Positions 27,972-39,378 of a stretch of 64,000 nucleotides of DNA are shown here, one piece after another. Under the pieces are notes generated by a model. That model was given only the letters and a program-made list of their open reading frames with translations, ran no database searches and had not been told where the DNA came from. This stretch comes from Hydrogenophaga sp. IBVHS2 (lineage in GTDB: Bacteria; Pseudomonadota; Gammaproteobacteria; Burkholderiales; Burkholderiaceae_C), in the NCBI RefSeq assembly GCF_002127215.1, contig NZ_NFUT01000001.1, forward strand, positions 919,095 through 983,094, read 5' to 3'. The translations under genes and the position numbers were made by a program. Each line of letters begins with the position of its first letter. Position 1 is the first letter of the stretch.

Positions 27972-29398
27972 TGGCACTGCGTTTGCCCAAGCCTGCCGGC
28001 AGCGGCTGGCCAGGCGCGCAGACCTGGTTGCTGGCCTTCACCGGCCTGCTGGTGGTGCTGACCGGGCTGCGGGTGGTGCACTGGCGCTGGACGACGACGC
28101 TGCGCAACGTCGAGGAGGTGGCGCTGGACCTTGCGCTGGCCTTCACCGTCATTGCCTGCCTGTCGTTCGGCACCTTCACCCGGGGGCTGGAGCGTTGGGC
28201 GCCGGCCGAAGACCGGCCCGATGTGCGCCGGCGCACCATGGACCGGAGTTTTGCGGCGCTGCTGCTGGTGGTGCTGTCCTTCAGCCTGCTGCTGCGCTGG
28301 TGGCCCGTCGACCCACCCGTGCCGGCCCGGGTGGTCACCGCCGTGGCCTACCAGCTGCTGCAGCTGGCGGCGTGCCTGTTCCTGCTCCTGTCCACCCGGC
28401 TGTTGTTGCCGGGCGCGGTCGGCATCGCCGTGGGCCACTGGGTGCTGGGCAGCCTGCTCGCCGTGCTCGGTCTGCTCGATCCGTCCATCCACGACAACAG
28501 CCTGGCCGCCTGGCGTCTGGTCAATGCCGTGCTGCTGGGTCTGCAGTTCGGGCTGCTGGCGCGGCACGTGTTCCGGCATTTCGACCTGTCGGGCGGGCTG
28601 GTGCTGGTGGTGGGGCTGATCGGCCTGGGCGTGGCGCTGAACGATCTGCTGCACCCGGATCTGCTGCTGCTCAGGATCGGCCTGACCCATTGCATGCTCG
28701 GCGGCTGCATGGGCATGTTGTGGATGTTCGCCACCGGCCGGGTGCGGCTGCCGGCGTCGACGCCGCCTGCAGCACCGGCACCGGTGGGTGAGGCACTGGT
28801 CGATCAGGAACGCAAGCGGCTGGCCCGCGAACTGCATGATGGGGTCGGGGCCCATCTCGTCAACATCCTCTCAGGACTGGACCGGTCACGGCCCGAGCAG
28901 CAGGCATTGGCCCATGCGCTGGAGGAGTGCCTGTTCGAGGTGAAGAACGTGGTGGACGTGATGGACGCATCGAACGAGTCGGTGATCGACGGGCTGGCCC
29001 AGCTTCGCTGGCGTCTGCGCCCCACGCTGGAGCGTCTGGGTGTCGAGCTGGGCTGGTCGGTCGACATCGACGGCCCCCTGTCCGAGGTGCGCGGCGAGGT
29101 GCGCCACGAGGTGCTCCGCATTGCCCACGAGGCGCTGGCCAACGCCATCAAGCACGCCGGTGCGCGCCGGATCGAGCTGGCTTGCCGCTTCGACGGTGTG
29201 GCCCGTGCGCTGATGCTGGAGGTCCGGGACGACGGGCGCGGGTTTGTCACCACCCGATCCGTGCTGCGCGGCAAGGGCGTGAGCGGCATGCGCCGACGCG
29301 CGGCGGGCATCGGTGGGCGCCTGCGCCTGGCCGCCGATCCGGGCGCCGGCACCCGGGTCGTGCTGACCGTTCCGATGGCGAAGCCGCTGGCGACCTGA
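27971..29398 (+). CDS. Membrane histidine kinase, HisKA_3 type (first copy)
   Basis: The product has 475 residues. The N-terminal half has about eight hydrophobic segments with short loops and no large periplasmic sensor domain, so it may sense membrane or intramembrane signals. The dimerisation/phospho-acceptor helix is RKRLARELHDGVGAHLVNIL, with the His about residue 286. The ATPase domain shows HEALANAIKHAGA (N box), VRDDGRGF and GKGVSGMRRRAAGIGG. It overlaps the regulator gene and is followed by a strong terminator, so the pair is a two-gene transcript. It is paralogous to the kinase at 41840. Confidence 0.9.
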   Translation: MALRLPKPAGSGWPGAQTWLLAFTGLLVVLTGLRVVHWRWTTTLRNVEEVALDLALAFTVIACLSFGTFTRGLERWAPAEDRPDVRRRTMDRSFAALLLVVLSFSLLLRWWPVDPPVPARVVTAVAYQLLQLAACLFLLLSTRLLLPGAVGIAVGHWVLGSLLAVLGLLDPSIHDNSLAAWRLVNAVLLGLQFGLLARHVFRHFDLSGGLVLVVGLIGLGVALNDLLHPDLLLLRIGLTHCMLGGCMGMLWMFATGRVRLPASTPPAAPAPVGEALVDQERKRLARELHDGVGAHLVNILSGLDRSRPEQQALAHALEECLFEVKNVVDVMDASNESVIDGLAQLRWRLRPTLERLGVELGWSVDIDGPLSEVRGEVRHEVLRIAHEALANAIKHAGARRIELACRFDGVARALMLEVRDDGRGFVTTRSVLRGKGVSGMRRRAAGIGGRLRLAADPGAGTRVVLTVPMAKPLAT

Positions 29399-29419
29399 GT
29401 TCCTATCTTCTTGTTACAA

Positions 29420-29446
29420 GCGGGGCCCTTCGGGGCCCTTTTTTTT
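29420..29446 (+). terminator. Rho-independent terminator with TTCG tetraloop
   Basis: GGGCCC (29423-29428), loop TTCG (29429-29432), GGGCCC (29433-29438), then eight T residues. It closes the first regulator-kinase transcript, so the peroxidase operon needs its own promoter. Confidence 0.92.
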
Positions 29447-29575
29447 CGTTCTTGTAGTACCTGGGTGGTAGGGCAATTACATAACGTTACAAAAGCAACA
29501 AATACAGATGTTCAGAGATGATTTGCTTCAACTGACGCGGCTTAAGCCTTGATTCATTGAAGTTTTTGATTCGTA

Positions 29576-29589
29576 CCAACGTATGCATG
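29576..29589 (+). promoter_or_regulatory. Element CCAACGTATGCATG shared with the first regulator's leader
   Basis: It matches 13 of 14 bases of 27169-27182. It lies 171 bases before the peroxidase ATG. It is a candidate operator for the flanking NarL-type regulators. Confidence 0.4.
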
Positions 29590-29760
29590 CGTGGAAAACG
29601 TCACTCGAACGGGGGGGGTCTGAGTAGTCATTGGGTAACAAATCACGGTATTGCCGTAGGCCTTGAGTAGTAACGACACTGCGGCCCAACGCGAAACAAA
29701 TAGACACAGAACCCCTTCGCGTGCGTCCAGCCCGTGACCGAACTTACCCAGGAGCCCGCC

Positions 29761-32700
29761 ATGTCCTTCCATCTGAACCTTGACGACATCACCCGCATCC
29801 TTTCGCACATCCAGATCGCCGAGCGGCATGTGCAGTCCAACTACGGTGCTCTGACCGATGCACAGGGCAACCCGCTGGGCAACCTGGTGCCGTTCGGACT
29901 GCGCACCGTCAGCGGCCAGTACAACAACCTGGTCAACACGATGTACGGCTCGTCGGACCAGATCATGCCGCGCCTGCTGCGTCCGGATTTCGACGTGGCC
30001 GAGATGTCCCCGGGCCGTACGCTGCCCAACGGCACCTACATCCCGCCGGCCCAGACTTCGTACGCACAGACCGCTGGCAGCGTGTACGACTCCCAGCCCC
30101 GGATCATCAGCAACCTGATCTCCGACCAGACCGACAACAACCCGGCCGCCATCATCGCGGCCTTCACCGCGCTGGGGTCCACCGATCCGTACGGCGACGC
30201 CCAGAAGTACATGGACGCCCGTGACGCTGCAGCCGATGCCGCCGCAGCCCTGCGCACCCTGCAGCAGTCGGGTGGTGCGAACGTGGACCTGGTCGCTCTC
30301 CAGGCCGCAGCCGCCGAGGCCGCCACGGCCGCCGCCCAGGCCCAGGCTGCCGCCGACACGGCCCGTGCCACCGCCAACCAGCTGGCTGCAGCCGCCGCTG
30401 CCGAAGGCACCGACCTGGCCAGCGCCCAGGCCCGCGTGAATGCGGCACGCACCGCCGAAGCCAACGCCGACGCCGCCTCGGATGCCGCCTTCAACGCCGA
30501 CCGCACCGCCGACCTCAACGCAGCCACCAAGCTGACCGCCTACAACACCGCCAACACCACGCGGACCACCACGCTGGAGGCCTACATCGATGCGGCACTG
30601 GAGGTGGGCGGTCTGCGGGCCGACATCACCGCTCAGCAGCGCCAGATCGATTCGCTGCCGCTGGGCGATTCGCGCCGCCAGCCCCTGGAGGACCACCTGG
30701 CCGACCTGCAGGAGGCCCTGGCGATTGCCGAGGGCGTCCTGGCTGCCGCCACCGCCGCGTTCGGTGCCGCTTCCGCCGCCGCCCAGACCGCCTACGCCGA
30801 TCTGGTCACCGCCCAGGCCAACGCCGCCGCCACCCAGGCCGCCCTGGATGCGGCGCTGGCCACCGAGAGCGCCGCCAAGGCCGAACTGGCAGCGGCCGAG
30901 GCCGCCTTGCTGACCGCCCAGTCGGACCAGAGCGCTGCCCAGACGGCAGCCACCCAGGCCGACGCCACCGCGGACGCCCTGGAAGCCACCGCCGCCACGC
31001 AACAGAGCGCTGCTGCCGCCGCCCAGACCGCCCTGACCAACGCCGAGAACGCGGTGGAAGGCAGCGCGGATGCACTGGCTGCCGCCCAGGCCCTGGCCGC
31101 CAGCACCCAGGCGGCCTTCGAAGCCCTGCCGGGCCAGCTCGGCCTGGACTTCGACGTGGTGCAGAACAACACCGTGTTCAGCGACGAAGCACCGATCCTC
31201 ATCCCCAACGTCATGCCCGATCTGGGCGACACCGCGCCGTACAACAGCTTCCTGACCCTGTTCGGCCAGTTCTTCGACCACGGTCTGGACCTGACCACCA
31301 AGGGCGGCAGCGGCACGGTGTACATCCCGATCCAGCCGGACGATCCGCTGTATGTGCCGGGCAGCCCGACCAACTTCATGGTGCTGACCCGCGCCACCAA
31401 CCAGCCTGGCGCGGACGGCATCCTGGGCACCGCCGACGACATCCGTGAACACACCAACGAGACCACGCCCTGGATCGACCTGAACCAGGTCTACACCTCG
31501 CACGAGTCGCACCAGGTGTTCCTGCGCGAATACACCCGCGTGCCGGACGGCAATGGCGGCTTCAAGACCGTCGCCACCGGCCACATGCTCGAAGGCCAGA
31601 ACGGTGGCCCGCCGACCTGGGCCGACATCAAGGCCCAGGCCAAGGAGATGCTGGGCATCACCCTGACCGACATGGATGTGCACCGTGTGCCGCTGGTGGC
31701 GGCCGACCTGTACGGCAACCTGATCCTGGGTGCCAACGGCTACGCCCAGCTGGTGACCACGGTCGACAACGCCAACGACCAGCGTGGCACCACCCAGGGC
31801 CTGACGCTGATCAGCGGCACCGCCGACAACCCGGTGGCGGCTTCGCTGGCCATCGGTGCCGGCCGTGCGTTCCTGAACGACATCGCGCACAACGCCACCC
31901 CGTCGGGTCCGATCGATCACGACCGTGATCCGACCACGGCCATGGTGGCCGTCACCGCCGACACCGACTCCGTGGCCGGCAACACCATCGTTCCGAACCG
32001 GTTCGGTTTCAACCTGACCTACGACAACGAACTGCTCGACGCCCACTATGTGGTGGGTGACGGCCGCGGCAACGAGAACATCGGCCTGACCGCCGTGCAC
32101 CACGTGTTCCACAGCGAGCACAACCTGCGCGTGGACCAGATCAAGGAAGAGATCCTGCACAGCAAGGACCTGGCCTTCATCAACCAGTGGCTGCATGTGG
32201 CCGTGACCGAGGTGCCCACCGACCCGGCCGGTCTGCTGTGGAACGGCGACCGCCTGTTCCAGGCCGCCCGCTTCAGCACCGAGATGGTCTACCAGCACCT
32301 GGTGTTCGAGGAATTCGCGCGCCTGGTCTCGCCGGACGTGGACCCCTTCCTGTTCTCCAACACGGTCGACATCGACCCGGCCATCATGGCCGAGTTCGCC
32401 CACGTGGTGTACCGCTTCGGCCACTCCATGCTCAACGAGTCGGTCGACCGCATCGCGGCCAACGGTCAGACCACCGACCACATCGGCCTGATCGATGCCT
32501 TCCTCAACCCGATCGAGTACCAGGCCAGCGGCGCCGACTCCGACGTGGCGGCCGGCGCCATCCTGCGCGGCATGACCCGCCAGGTGGGCAACGAGATCGA
32601 CGAGTTCCTGACCGAGGCGCTGCGCAACAACCTGGTGGGTCTGCCGCTGGACCTGGGCGCGATCAACATCGCCCGCGGCCGCGATACCGGCGTGCCTTCC

Positions 32701-35700
32701 CTCAACGAAGCCCGTCGCCAGTTCTTCGAGGCCACCAACGACTCCATCCTCAAGCCCTACGACAGCTGGTACGACTTCGCCACCAACATCAAGCACCCGG
32801 CGTCCATCATCAACTTCATCGCGGCCTACGGCACGCACGCCAGCATCCTGGCCGAGACCACGGTCGAAGGCAAACGCGACGCGGCCACCAAGATCGTCAT
32901 GGGTGGTCCTGGTGCACCGGCCGACCGCCTGGACTTCCTGAATGCCACCGGCGCGTATGCCGGCGGCAGCCTGGGCGGTCTGAACAATGTGGACTTCTGG
33001 ATCGGCGGTCTGGCCGAGAAGAAGATCGCCTTCGGCGGCCTGCTGGGCACCACCTTCAACTTCGTGTTCGAAGTGCAGATGGAAAAGCTGCAGGACGGTG
33101 ACCGCTTCTACTACCTCAGCCGCACCCAGGGCATGAACCTGCTCAACCAGCTGGAGGCCGATTCGTTCGCCGAGCTGGTGATGCGCAACACCGACCTGGG
33201 CAACCCCAACGCCACCGCGCTGCCCAGCTCGCTGTTCCTGACGCCCGACTACATCCTGGAACTCAACAAGAAGATCCAGAAGGGGGACGATCCGACCCAC
33301 ACCGATCCGATCCTGCAAGCAGCAGGCAAGCTGGTCATCCGCCAGGACCTGGACGGCGACGGCGTCGACGAGAACCTGCGCTACATGGGTGGTGACCACA
33401 TCGTCATCGGCGGCACCGACAAGGACAACATCATCATCGCCGGCGAAGGCGACGACACCGTCTGGGGCAAGGGCGGCAACGACCGCATCGAAGGCGGCAA
33501 GGGTGTGGACCACCTGTTCGGCGGTGACGGCGACGACATCATCACCGACAGCGGCACCGATTCGGGTGCGGCCGACGTGATCCACGGTGACGCCGGCAAC
33601 GACGTCATCAACGGCGGCAACGGCCTGGACCTGATCTTTGGCGGCAGCGGCCAGGACTTCATTTTCGGCGGCGTGGACAGCAAGACCTACACCGCCGGCG
33701 AGGGCAACGACTTCGTGCGCGGCGCCGACGGCCTGAACTTCATTGCCGGCAACGAGGGCGACGACTGGCTGGAGGGCGGCGACAGCTTCGACACCCTGGC
33801 CGGCGAGAACTCGGAGCTGTTCTTCAACAGCCCCATCATCGGCCACGACGTGCTCAACGGCCGTGGCAACGACAACGACTACGACGCCGAGTCGGGCGAC
33901 GACATCATGTTCCAGGGCCTGGGTATCCAGCGCAACAACGGCATGGCCGGCTTCGACTGGGCCATCCACAAGGGCGAGGCGCAGGGCGCCGACTCCGATC
34001 TGGGCATTCCGATCTTCGTCAACCAGCAGGCCAACATCCTGCGCGACCGTTTCGACCTGGTCGAAGGCCTGTCGGGCTGGAAGCACAACGACAAGCTGAC
34101 CGGCCGTGACGTGGTCATCGGCGCCTACGACGAGGAAGCGCAGGCGGCCGCGCAGTTCGACCCGACGTCCAAGTTCGAGTCGTATTCCAACGCGCTGCTG
34201 GAAGAGGGCGTGGCCCGCGTGGCGGGTCTGGGCGAACTGGTGGCCCACCTGGGTCGCGCCACCTTCACCGTGGCCGGCAAGACCCACACCGCCGTGGTGT
34301 TCGACGAGGCCGCGCTGCAGCGCAACGGCGACGGCACCGTCCGCACCATGTTCGACACGTCGGCCGACATCCTGCTGGGTGGTGGCGGTGACGACACCAT
34401 CCAGGGCAATGCCGGCAACGACATCATCGACGGCGACCGCTGGCTCAACGTGCGCATCGGCATCAAGGACGCCAATGGCAACCTGATGGCCTGGACCGAC
34501 GACATGTCCGGCAAGGTGTACGCCGCCTCGGTGGACCCGCAGAACGCTGCCGCCGCGACCCCGCTGTACAACGGCCGCACGCTCGACAGCCTGATGTTCG
34601 ACCGCACCCTCAACCCGGGTCAGCTGTTCATCATCCGCGAGGTGCTCGACGGCGATGCCGGCAACACCGGTGTGGACACCGCCGTGTTCAGGGGCAACTT
34701 TGCCGAGTACGACATCGAATACAACGACGACGGCTCGGCCACCGTGACCCATGCCCGCCCGAACGTGGACCTGCGCTTCGACGACGGCACCGACCGCGTG
34801 TTCAACGTGGAGTTCCTGCAGTTCGCCGACCGCCGCGTCAGCACCGCTGCCGTGGACATCATCGGTACCGGTGGCCCCGACGTGCTGATCGGTGACGGCC
34901 GTGCCGACCGCATCTTCGGTCTGGCTGGCGCCGACACGCTGCAGGGCCTGGGTGGCAACGACTACCTCGACGGCGGTGCCGGCAACGACATCCTGCAGGG
35001 TGGTGCGGGCAACGACACCATGCTGGGTGGCACCGGCAACGACGTGTACGTCGGCGTGGACGCCGGCGACACCATCACCGAGCTGGCCGGGCAGGGCACC
35101 GACCGGGTGGAGACCGCACTGTCGGCCTACACCCTGGCGGCCAACGTGGAGAACCTGACCTACACCGGCACCGGCAACTTCGCCGGCACCGGCAACGTGC
35201 TGAACAACGCCATCATCGGTGGCGCCGGCAACGATGTGCTGGACGGTGGCCTGGGCAACGACACCATGACCGGTGGTGCCGGCAACGACACCTACCGCCT
35301 CGACGTGGCCACCGACCGGGTGGTGGAGCTGGCCGGCGGCGGCACCGACACCGTCATCTACAGCGGCAGCACCAACTACACGCTGGCGGCCAACGTGGAG
35401 AACCTGGTGTACACCGGCACGGGGCCGGTCGTGCTGACCGGCAACGTCCTGGCCAACGAGATCACCGGCGGTGCCGGCGACGACGACATCCTGGGCGGTG
35501 GCGGCAACGACACCCTCAAGGGTGGCGCCGGCAGCGACGAGCTCAACGGTGGCCTGGGTGACGACCGCCTGGATGGCGGCACCGGCAACGATGCGCTGAC
35601 CGGTGCGGCCGGCAACGATGTGTTCGTGTTCGGCAACAACTTCGGCAGCGACGTTGTCCAGGGCTTCGATGCCATCGCCACCGACGGCCAGGACCTGATC

Positions 35701-35892
35701 GACCTGACCGCCTTCGGGATTGCAGCCGATCAGTTCAGCAACCGGGTGACCATCCAGGCCATTGGCACCAGCGTCACCCAGGTGACGGTGTCCGACGGTG
35801 TGGATGCCAGCGGCAACGCGATGGTGGGTGGCCAGATCATGCTGATCGGGGCTCGCTCCACCAACGTGACCGCCGAAGACTTCCTGCTGTAA
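29761..35892 (+). CDS. RTX exoprotein with animal-type haem peroxidase domain
   Basis: The product has 2043 residues; ATG 29761 follows AGGAG, and an upstream in-frame GTG (29734) is less likely. Residues about 150-456 are an alanine-rich helical, coiled-coil-like insert. A haem peroxidase domain of the myeloperoxidase superfamily follows (about 457-1160): distal Asp506-His507 in [10 protein letters not shown], Arg769 and Glu772 in GDGRGNEN, proximal His888 in YRFGHSML, then [20 protein letters not shown]. Calcium-binding GGxGxDxxx repeats occupy about 1209-1350, 1540-1560 and 1703-1960. There is no signal peptide, and the C-terminus ends AEDFLL, a type I secretion signal pattern. The next three genes encode that secretion system. 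It should be secreted and use peroxide to oxidise halides or organic substrates at or outside the cell surface. Confidence 0.9.
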   Translation: MSFHLNLDDITRILSHIQIAERHVQSNYGALTDAQGNPLGNLVPFGLRTVSGQYNNLVNTMYGSSDQIMPRLLRPDFDVAEMSPGRTLPNGTYIPPAQTSYAQTAGSVYDSQPRIISNLISDQTDNNPAAIIAAFTALGSTDPYGDAQKYMDARDAAADAAAALRTLQQSGGANVDLVALQAAAAEAATAAAQAQAAADTARATANQLAAAAAAEGTDLASAQARVNAARTAEANADAASDAAFNADRTADLNAATKLTAYNTANTTRTTTLEAYIDAALEVGGLRADITAQQRQIDSLPLGDSRRQPLEDHLADLQEALAIAEGVLAAATAAFGAASAAAQTAYADLVTAQANAAATQAALDAALATESAAKAELAAAEAALLTAQSDQSAAQTAATQADATADALEATAATQQSAAAAAQTALTNAENAVEGSADALAAAQALAASTQAAFEALPGQLGLDFDVVQNNTVFSDEAPILIPNVMPDLGDTAPYNSFLTLFGQFFDHGLDLTTKGGSGTVYIPIQPDDPLYVPGSPTNFMVLTRATNQPGADGILGTADDIREHTNETTPWIDLNQVYTSHESHQVFLREYTRVPDGNGGFKTVATGHMLEGQNGGPPTWADIKAQAKEMLGITLTDMDVHRVPLVAADLYGNLILGANGYAQLVTTVDNANDQRGTTQGLTLISGTADNPVAASLAIGAGRAFLNDIAHNATPSGPIDHDRDPTTAMVAVTADTDSVAGNTIVPNRFGFNLTYDNELLDAHYVVGDGRGNENIGLTAVHHVFHSEHNLRVDQIKEEILHSKDLAFINQWLHVAVTEVPTDPAGLLWNGDRLFQAARFSTEMVYQHLVFEEFARLVSPDVDPFLFSNTVDIDPAIMAEFAHVVYRFGHSMLNESVDRIAANGQTTDHIGLIDAFLNPIEYQASGADSDVAAGAILRGMTRQVGNEIDEFLTEALRNNLVGLPLDLGAINIARGRDTGVPSLNEARRQFFEATNDSILKPYDSWYDFATNIKHPASIINFIAAYGTHASILAETTVEGKRDAATKIVMGGPGAPADRLDFLNATGAYAGGSLGGLNNVDFWIGGLAEKKIAFGGLLGTTFNFVFEVQMEKLQDGDRFYYLSRTQGMNLLNQLEADSFAELVMRNTDLGNPNATALPSSLFLTPDYILELNKKIQKGDDPTHTDPILQAAGKLVIRQDLDGDGVDENLRYMGGDHIVIGGTDKDNIIIAGEGDDTVWGKGGNDRIEGGKGVDHLFGGDGDDIITDSGTDSGAADVIHGDAGNDVINGGNGLDLIFGGSGQDFIFGGVDSKTYTAGEGNDFVRGADGLNFIAGNEGDDWLEGGDSFDTLAGENSELFFNSPIIGHDVLNGRGNDNDYDAESGDDIMFQGLGIQRNNGMAGFDWAIHKGEAQGADSDLGIPIFVNQQANILRDRFDLVEGLSGWKHNDKLTGRDVVIGAYDEEAQAAAQFDPTSKFESYSNALLEEGVARVAGLGELVAHLGRATFTVAGKTHTAVVFDEAALQRNGDGTVRTMFDTSADILLGGGGDDTIQGNAGNDIIDGDRWLNVRIGIKDANGNLMAWTDDMSGKVYAASVDPQNAAAATPLYNGRTLDSLMFDRTLNPGQLFIIREVLDGDAGNTGVDTAVFRGNFAEYDIEYNDDGSATVTHARPNVDLRFDDGTDRVFNVEFLQFADRRVSTAAVDIIGTGGPDVLIGDGRADRIFGLAGADTLQGLGGNDYLDGGAGNDILQGGAGNDTMLGGTGNDVYVGVDAGDTITELAGQGTDRVETALSAYTLAANVENLTYTGTGNFAGTGNVLNNAIIGGAGNDVLDGGLGNDTMTGGAGNDTYRLDVATDRVVELAGGGTDTVIYSGSTNYTLAANVENLVYTGTGPVVLTGNVLANEITGGAGDDDILGGGGNDTLKGGAGSDELNGGLGDDRLDGGTGNDALTGAAGNDVFVFGNNFGSDVVQGFDAIATDGQDLIDLTAFGIAADQFSNRVTIQAIGTSVTQVTVSDGVDASGNAMVGGQIMLIGARSTNVTAEDFLL

Positions 35893-35909
35893 CCACGAGG
35901 TCCGACGCC

Positions 35910-37931
35910 ATGGCATCCACCCCGACCCCCGGCAGCCGGCCGAGCGAAGGCCGTTGGTCCGGCTTCCGCCTGCCCAACGACGAGATCGGCCAGACCCTGC
36001 GCGAGTTTCGCCAGGCCTTCCGCAACGTGGGCATCTTCAGCGCCATCATCAACCTGATGATGCTGGTGCCGTCGCTGTACATGCTCCAGGTCTATGACCG
36101 GGTGCTGGCCAGCGGCAACCAGACCACGCTGCTGATGCTCACGCTGATGGTGGTCGGTGCCTTCGTGCTCATGCACGGGCTGGAGCTGATCCGCAGCTTC
36201 CTGATGATCCGGGTGGGTGCGCAGCTCGACCTCAAGCTCAACCAGCGGGTCTACACCGCCTCGTTCGAGCAGAACCTCAAGCGGGCCGGGGGCAACGCCG
36301 GCCAGGCGCTCAACGACCTGACCACGGTGCGCCAGTTCGTCACCGGCAACGGGCTGTTCGCCTTTTTCGATGCCCCCTGGTTCCCGGTGTACCTGGCCGT
36401 GATCTTCATGTTCGACTGGATCCTGGGCGCGTTCGCCGTGGCCGGCACGGCAGTGCTGATCGCGCTGGCCTGGGCCAACGAGGTGGTGTCGCGCAAGCCC
36501 CTGGGCGAGGCCAACTCGCTGTCGGTGGCCTCCGGCAACCTGGCCACCAACAACCTGCGCAACGCCGAGGTCATCGAGGCCATGGGCATGCTGCCCAACC
36601 TCATGACCCGCTGGCACCGCATGCACCGCCGCTTCCTGAAGCTGCAGGGCGAGGCCAGCGAGAAGTCGGGCATGGTCTCGGCGCTCAGCAAGTTCGCGCG
36701 CATCACGCTGCAGTCGCTGATCCTGGGTCTGGGTGCGCTGCTGGCCCTGGAGAACCGCATCACCCCCGGCATGATGATCGTGGGCTCCATCCTCATGGGC
36801 CGCGCGCTGGCCCCGGTGGACCAGCTGATCAACATCTGGAAGGGCTGGTCGGCCACCCAGAGCGCCTACCGCCGCCTGGCCGAGCTGCTGAGCAACAACC
36901 CGCCCCGCGTGCGCGGCATGGCGCTGCCCCGGCCGCAGGGTCACCTGTCGCTGGAAGCGGTGACCGCCATGCCTCCCGGCTCGCCGGTACCGGCCCTGCG
37001 CAACGTGAACCTGCAACTGCCCGCCGGCGAGGTGCTGGGCGTGATCGGACCCAGCGGCTCGGGCAAGTCCACCCTGGCGCGGCTGCTGGTGGGCGTGTGG
37101 CCCGCCACCGCCGGCAAGGTGCGGCTGGACGGTTCCGACGTATACCAGTGGAACAAGGACGAACTGGGCCCGCACCTGGGCTACCTGCCGCAGGACATCG
37201 AACTGTTCGGCGGCACGGTGAGCGAGAACATCGCGCGCTTCGGCATGGTCGACGCCGAGAAGGTGATCGCAGCCGCCAAGCTGGCCGGCGTGCACGACAT
37301 GATCCTGCATTTCCCGCAGGGCTACGACACGGTGCTGGGTGACGGTGGTGCCGGGCTGTCGGGCGGCCAGAAGCAGCGCATCGGCCTGGCCCGCGCGCTG
37401 TACGACGACCCGTCGCTCATCGTGCTGGACGAGCCCAACTCCAACCTGGACGACAGCGGCGAACAGGCCTTGCTGGGTGCCATCCAGCAGCTGCGCCAGC
37501 GCGGCCGCACCATCGTGGTGGTGTCCCACCGCACCAGCATCCTGCAGGTCACCACCCGCCTGCTGCTGCTGCGCCAGGGCACAGTGCAGGCTTTCGGCCC
37601 GACCCGCGCCGTACTGGCCGAACTGGCCAAGGCGGCCCAGCCCCAGCTCGGCGCACAGGCCGCCGCAGCGGGCAAGCCCCAAGGCGCTGCGCCGGCCGCG
37701 GCCAGCGTCCCCGCCGCTCCCGCCGCTGCTGCCGCCGCCGTCGAAGCTTCGTCCGAAGCCGCCAAGCCCAAGGCCCCGCGGGCCCGCAAGCCCAAGGCGG
37801 TCATGCCCGCCGACGGTTCTGCGCCGGCGCCGGTGCGCAAGCCGCGTGCCCGCAAGGCGGCGGCTGCCGAGCCGGCCGCTCCGACCGCCGAGTCCCCATC
37901 CGAATCCGCTGCCGAATCCTCGGTGGCCTGA
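35910..37931 (+). CDS. Type I secretion ABC transporter/ATPase (PrtD-like)
   Basis: This 673-residue inner-membrane exporter has a six-segment membrane domain (starting [20 protein letters not shown]) and a nucleotide-binding domain with Walker [10 protein letters not shown] (about 380-388), signature [19 protein letters not shown] and Walker [14 protein letters not shown]. There is no N-terminal C39 peptidase-like domain, which places it with PrtD/AprD-type exporters. The last 100 residues (from about 576) are an Ala/Pro/Lys/Arg-rich tail with [10 protein letters not shown] and VRKPRARK, not usual for the family. It follows the peroxidase gene by 17 bases and should export it. Confidence 0.94.
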   Translation: MASTPTPGSRPSEGRWSGFRLPNDEIGQTLREFRQAFRNVGIFSAIINLMMLVPSLYMLQVYDRVLASGNQTTLLMLTLMVVGAFVLMHGLELIRSFLMIRVGAQLDLKLNQRVYTASFEQNLKRAGGNAGQALNDLTTVRQFVTGNGLFAFFDAPWFPVYLAVIFMFDWILGAFAVAGTAVLIALAWANEVVSRKPLGEANSLSVASGNLATNNLRNAEVIEAMGMLPNLMTRWHRMHRRFLKLQGEASEKSGMVSALSKFARITLQSLILGLGALLALENRITPGMMIVGSILMGRALAPVDQLINIWKGWSATQSAYRRLAELLSNNPPRVRGMALPRPQGHLSLEAVTAMPPGSPVPALRNVNLQLPAGEVLGVIGPSGSGKSTLARLLVGVWPATAGKVRLDGSDVYQWNKDELGPHLGYLPQDIELFGGTVSENIARFGMVDAEKVIAAAKLAGVHDMILHFPQGYDTVLGDGGAGLSGGQKQRIGLARALYDDPSLIVLDEPNSNLDDSGEQALLGAIQQLRQRGRTIVVVSHRTSILQVTTRLLLLRQGTVQAFGPTRAVLAELAKAAQPQLGAQAAAAGKPQGAAPAAASVPAAPAAAAAAVEASSEAAKPKAPRARKPKAVMPADGSAPAPVRKPRARKAAAAEPAAPTAESPSESAAESSVA

Positions 37932-37975
37932 CCCCCCGTTACCCGCCCCGACCCTTCCGTCCTCCGGAGTCCGCC

Positions 37976-39322
37976 ATGACCACCCATCCCAAATCCGCCT
38001 ACAACGTCGATCTGGACGTGTCCGATTACATGCCCCTGAAGACCGATTCGGTCAAGCACACCCGGCTGGGCTGGTGGATCGTGCTGGCCGGGCTCGGCAG
38101 CTTCATGGTCTGGGCCGTGATGGCGCCGCTGGACAAGGGCGTTCCGGTCACCGGCTCGGTCACCGTGGCCGGCAACAAGAAGGCGGTGCAGCACCAGACC
38201 GGCGGCACGGTCGAGGCCATCCTGGTGCGCGAAGGCGACGAGGTGAAGGCGGGTCAGCCGCTGGTCCGCATGAACGCGGTGCAGGCCGGCGCCAATGCAG
38301 CGGTCATCCGGGTGCAGTACCACACCGCCCGCAGCACCGAGGCCCGTCTGCTGGCCGAGCGCGACGGCAAGGCCGCCATCAGCTTCCCGGCCGATGTGGA
38401 AGCCGCCCGGGTCGACCCCCGCGTGGCAGCGACCATGGCCGTGCAGCAGCAGCTGTTCGCCTCGCGCCGCTCCTCGCTGCAGGCCGAACTGGCCGCGCTG
38501 GACGAGCAGGTGGCCGGCATCGAGGCCTACAACAAGGGCCTGACCGAAGCGCGCCTGGGCAAGCAGGAACAGCTCAAGTTCATGAAGGAGCAGCTCGACG
38601 GCATGCGTGAGCTCGCCCGCGACGGCTTCATCCCGCGCAACCGCCTGCTGGACCTGGAGCGCACCTACGCGCAGCTGGCGTCGTCGATGTCGGAAGACCT
38701 GGGCAACATCGCCCGCGGCCAGCGCCAGATGAGCGAGCTCAAGCTGCGCCGCCTGCAACGCGCGCAGGAGTTCCAGATGGAAGTCCGCACCCAGCTGGCC
38801 GAAGTGCAGAAAGAAGCCGAGGCCCTGCGCAACCAGCTGGCCGGCCTGGACTACGAGCTGGCCAACGCCGTGGTCAAGGCGCCGGTGGACGGCACGGTGG
38901 CCGAGGTGAGCATCTTCACCGAAGGCGGCGTGGTCGCCCCCGGCTTCCGCATGATGGACGTGGTGCCGGCCAACGAGCCGCTGATCGTGGAAGGCCGGCT
39001 GCCGGTGCACCTGGTGGATTCGGTGCAACCCGGTCTGCCGGTGGAGCTGATCTTCTCGGCCTTCAACCAGAACACCACCCCGCGCATTCCCGGCGTGGTG
39101 ACCCAGGTGTCGGCCGACAAGCTGGTGGACGAGAAGACCGGCATGCCCTACTACCGCATGCGCGGCGAGGTGACGGCCGAGGGCCGTGCCGAGCTGGCCA
39201 GGCTGCCGGTGCGTCCCGGCATGCCGGTGGAGCTGTTCGTCAAGACGGGCGAGCGCACCCTGGCCAACTACCTGCTCCGTCCGATCAAGGACAACTTCAA
39301 GATGGCGCTGACCGAAGAATGA
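37976..39322 (+). CDS. Type I secretion membrane-fusion protein (HlyD-like)
   Basis: This 448-residue periplasmic adaptor links the ABC exporter to the outer-membrane channel. It has a short cytoplasmic N-terminus, one membrane segment (LGWWIVLAGLGSFMVWAVM, about 25-43), then the biotinyl-lipoyl-like half VTVAGNKKAVQHQTGGTVEA. A long coiled-coil region (about 150-300) with ELARDGFIPRNRLLDLERTY and a C-terminal beta domain complete it. GGAG precedes the ATG. Its stop overlaps an ATG at 39319, but the channel gene probably starts at 39379. Confidence 0.94.
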   Translation: MTTHPKSAYNVDLDVSDYMPLKTDSVKHTRLGWWIVLAGLGSFMVWAVMAPLDKGVPVTGSVTVAGNKKAVQHQTGGTVEAILVREGDEVKAGQPLVRMNAVQAGANAAVIRVQYHTARSTEARLLAERDGKAAISFPADVEAARVDPRVAATMAVQQQLFASRRSSLQAELAALDEQVAGIEAYNKGLTEARLGKQEQLKFMKEQLDGMRELARDGFIPRNRLLDLERTYAQLASSMSEDLGNIARGQRQMSELKLRRLQRAQEFQMEVRTQLAEVQKEAEALRNQLAGLDYELANAVVKAPVDGTVAEVSIFTEGGVVAPGFRMMDVVPANEPLIVEGRLPVHLVDSVQPGLPVELIFSAFNQNTTPRIPGVVTQVSADKLVDEKTGMPYYRMRGEVTAEGRAELARLPVRPGMPVELFVKTGERTLANYLLRPIKDNFKMALTEE

Positions 39323-39378
39323 TCGCCATCCGCGTCGCGTCTGCAAACCGGGATTCACACAACAACGAGGGAGGCCGC

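Larger units (their letters stand above)
29399..29760. promoter_or_regulatory. AT-rich leader of the RTX peroxidase operon
   Basis: This 362-base gap starts with the terminator of the upstream pair and then runs through AT-rich sequence. It contains the 14-base element also found before the first regulator (here 29576-29589) and a ribosome site AGGAG (29750-29754) six bases before the ATG at 29761. An eight-G run lies at about 29612-29619. No ORF or RNA gene was recognised. A sigma-70 promoter could not be placed with confidence. Confidence 0.5.

Noticed and set aside
32101..32124. Apparent loss of the catalytic arginine in the peroxidase (HSEHN in place of REHN)
   Set aside because: The catalytic arginine of myeloperoxidase lies earlier, in the R-x-x-E motif, and aligns with Arg769-Glu772 here, so the active site is intact.
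33380..35640. Tandem short repeats resembling a CRISPR or satellite array
   Set aside because: They are in-frame RTX nonapeptide codons (GGxGxDxxx) inside a coding gene, with no spacers.
29554..35916. A very long open frame on the minus strand opposite the RTX peroxidase gene
   Set aside because: It is a mirror of the GC-rich repetitive codons of the real gene. It has no domain pattern, ribosome site or credible start, while the plus-strand protein has clear catalytic motifs.
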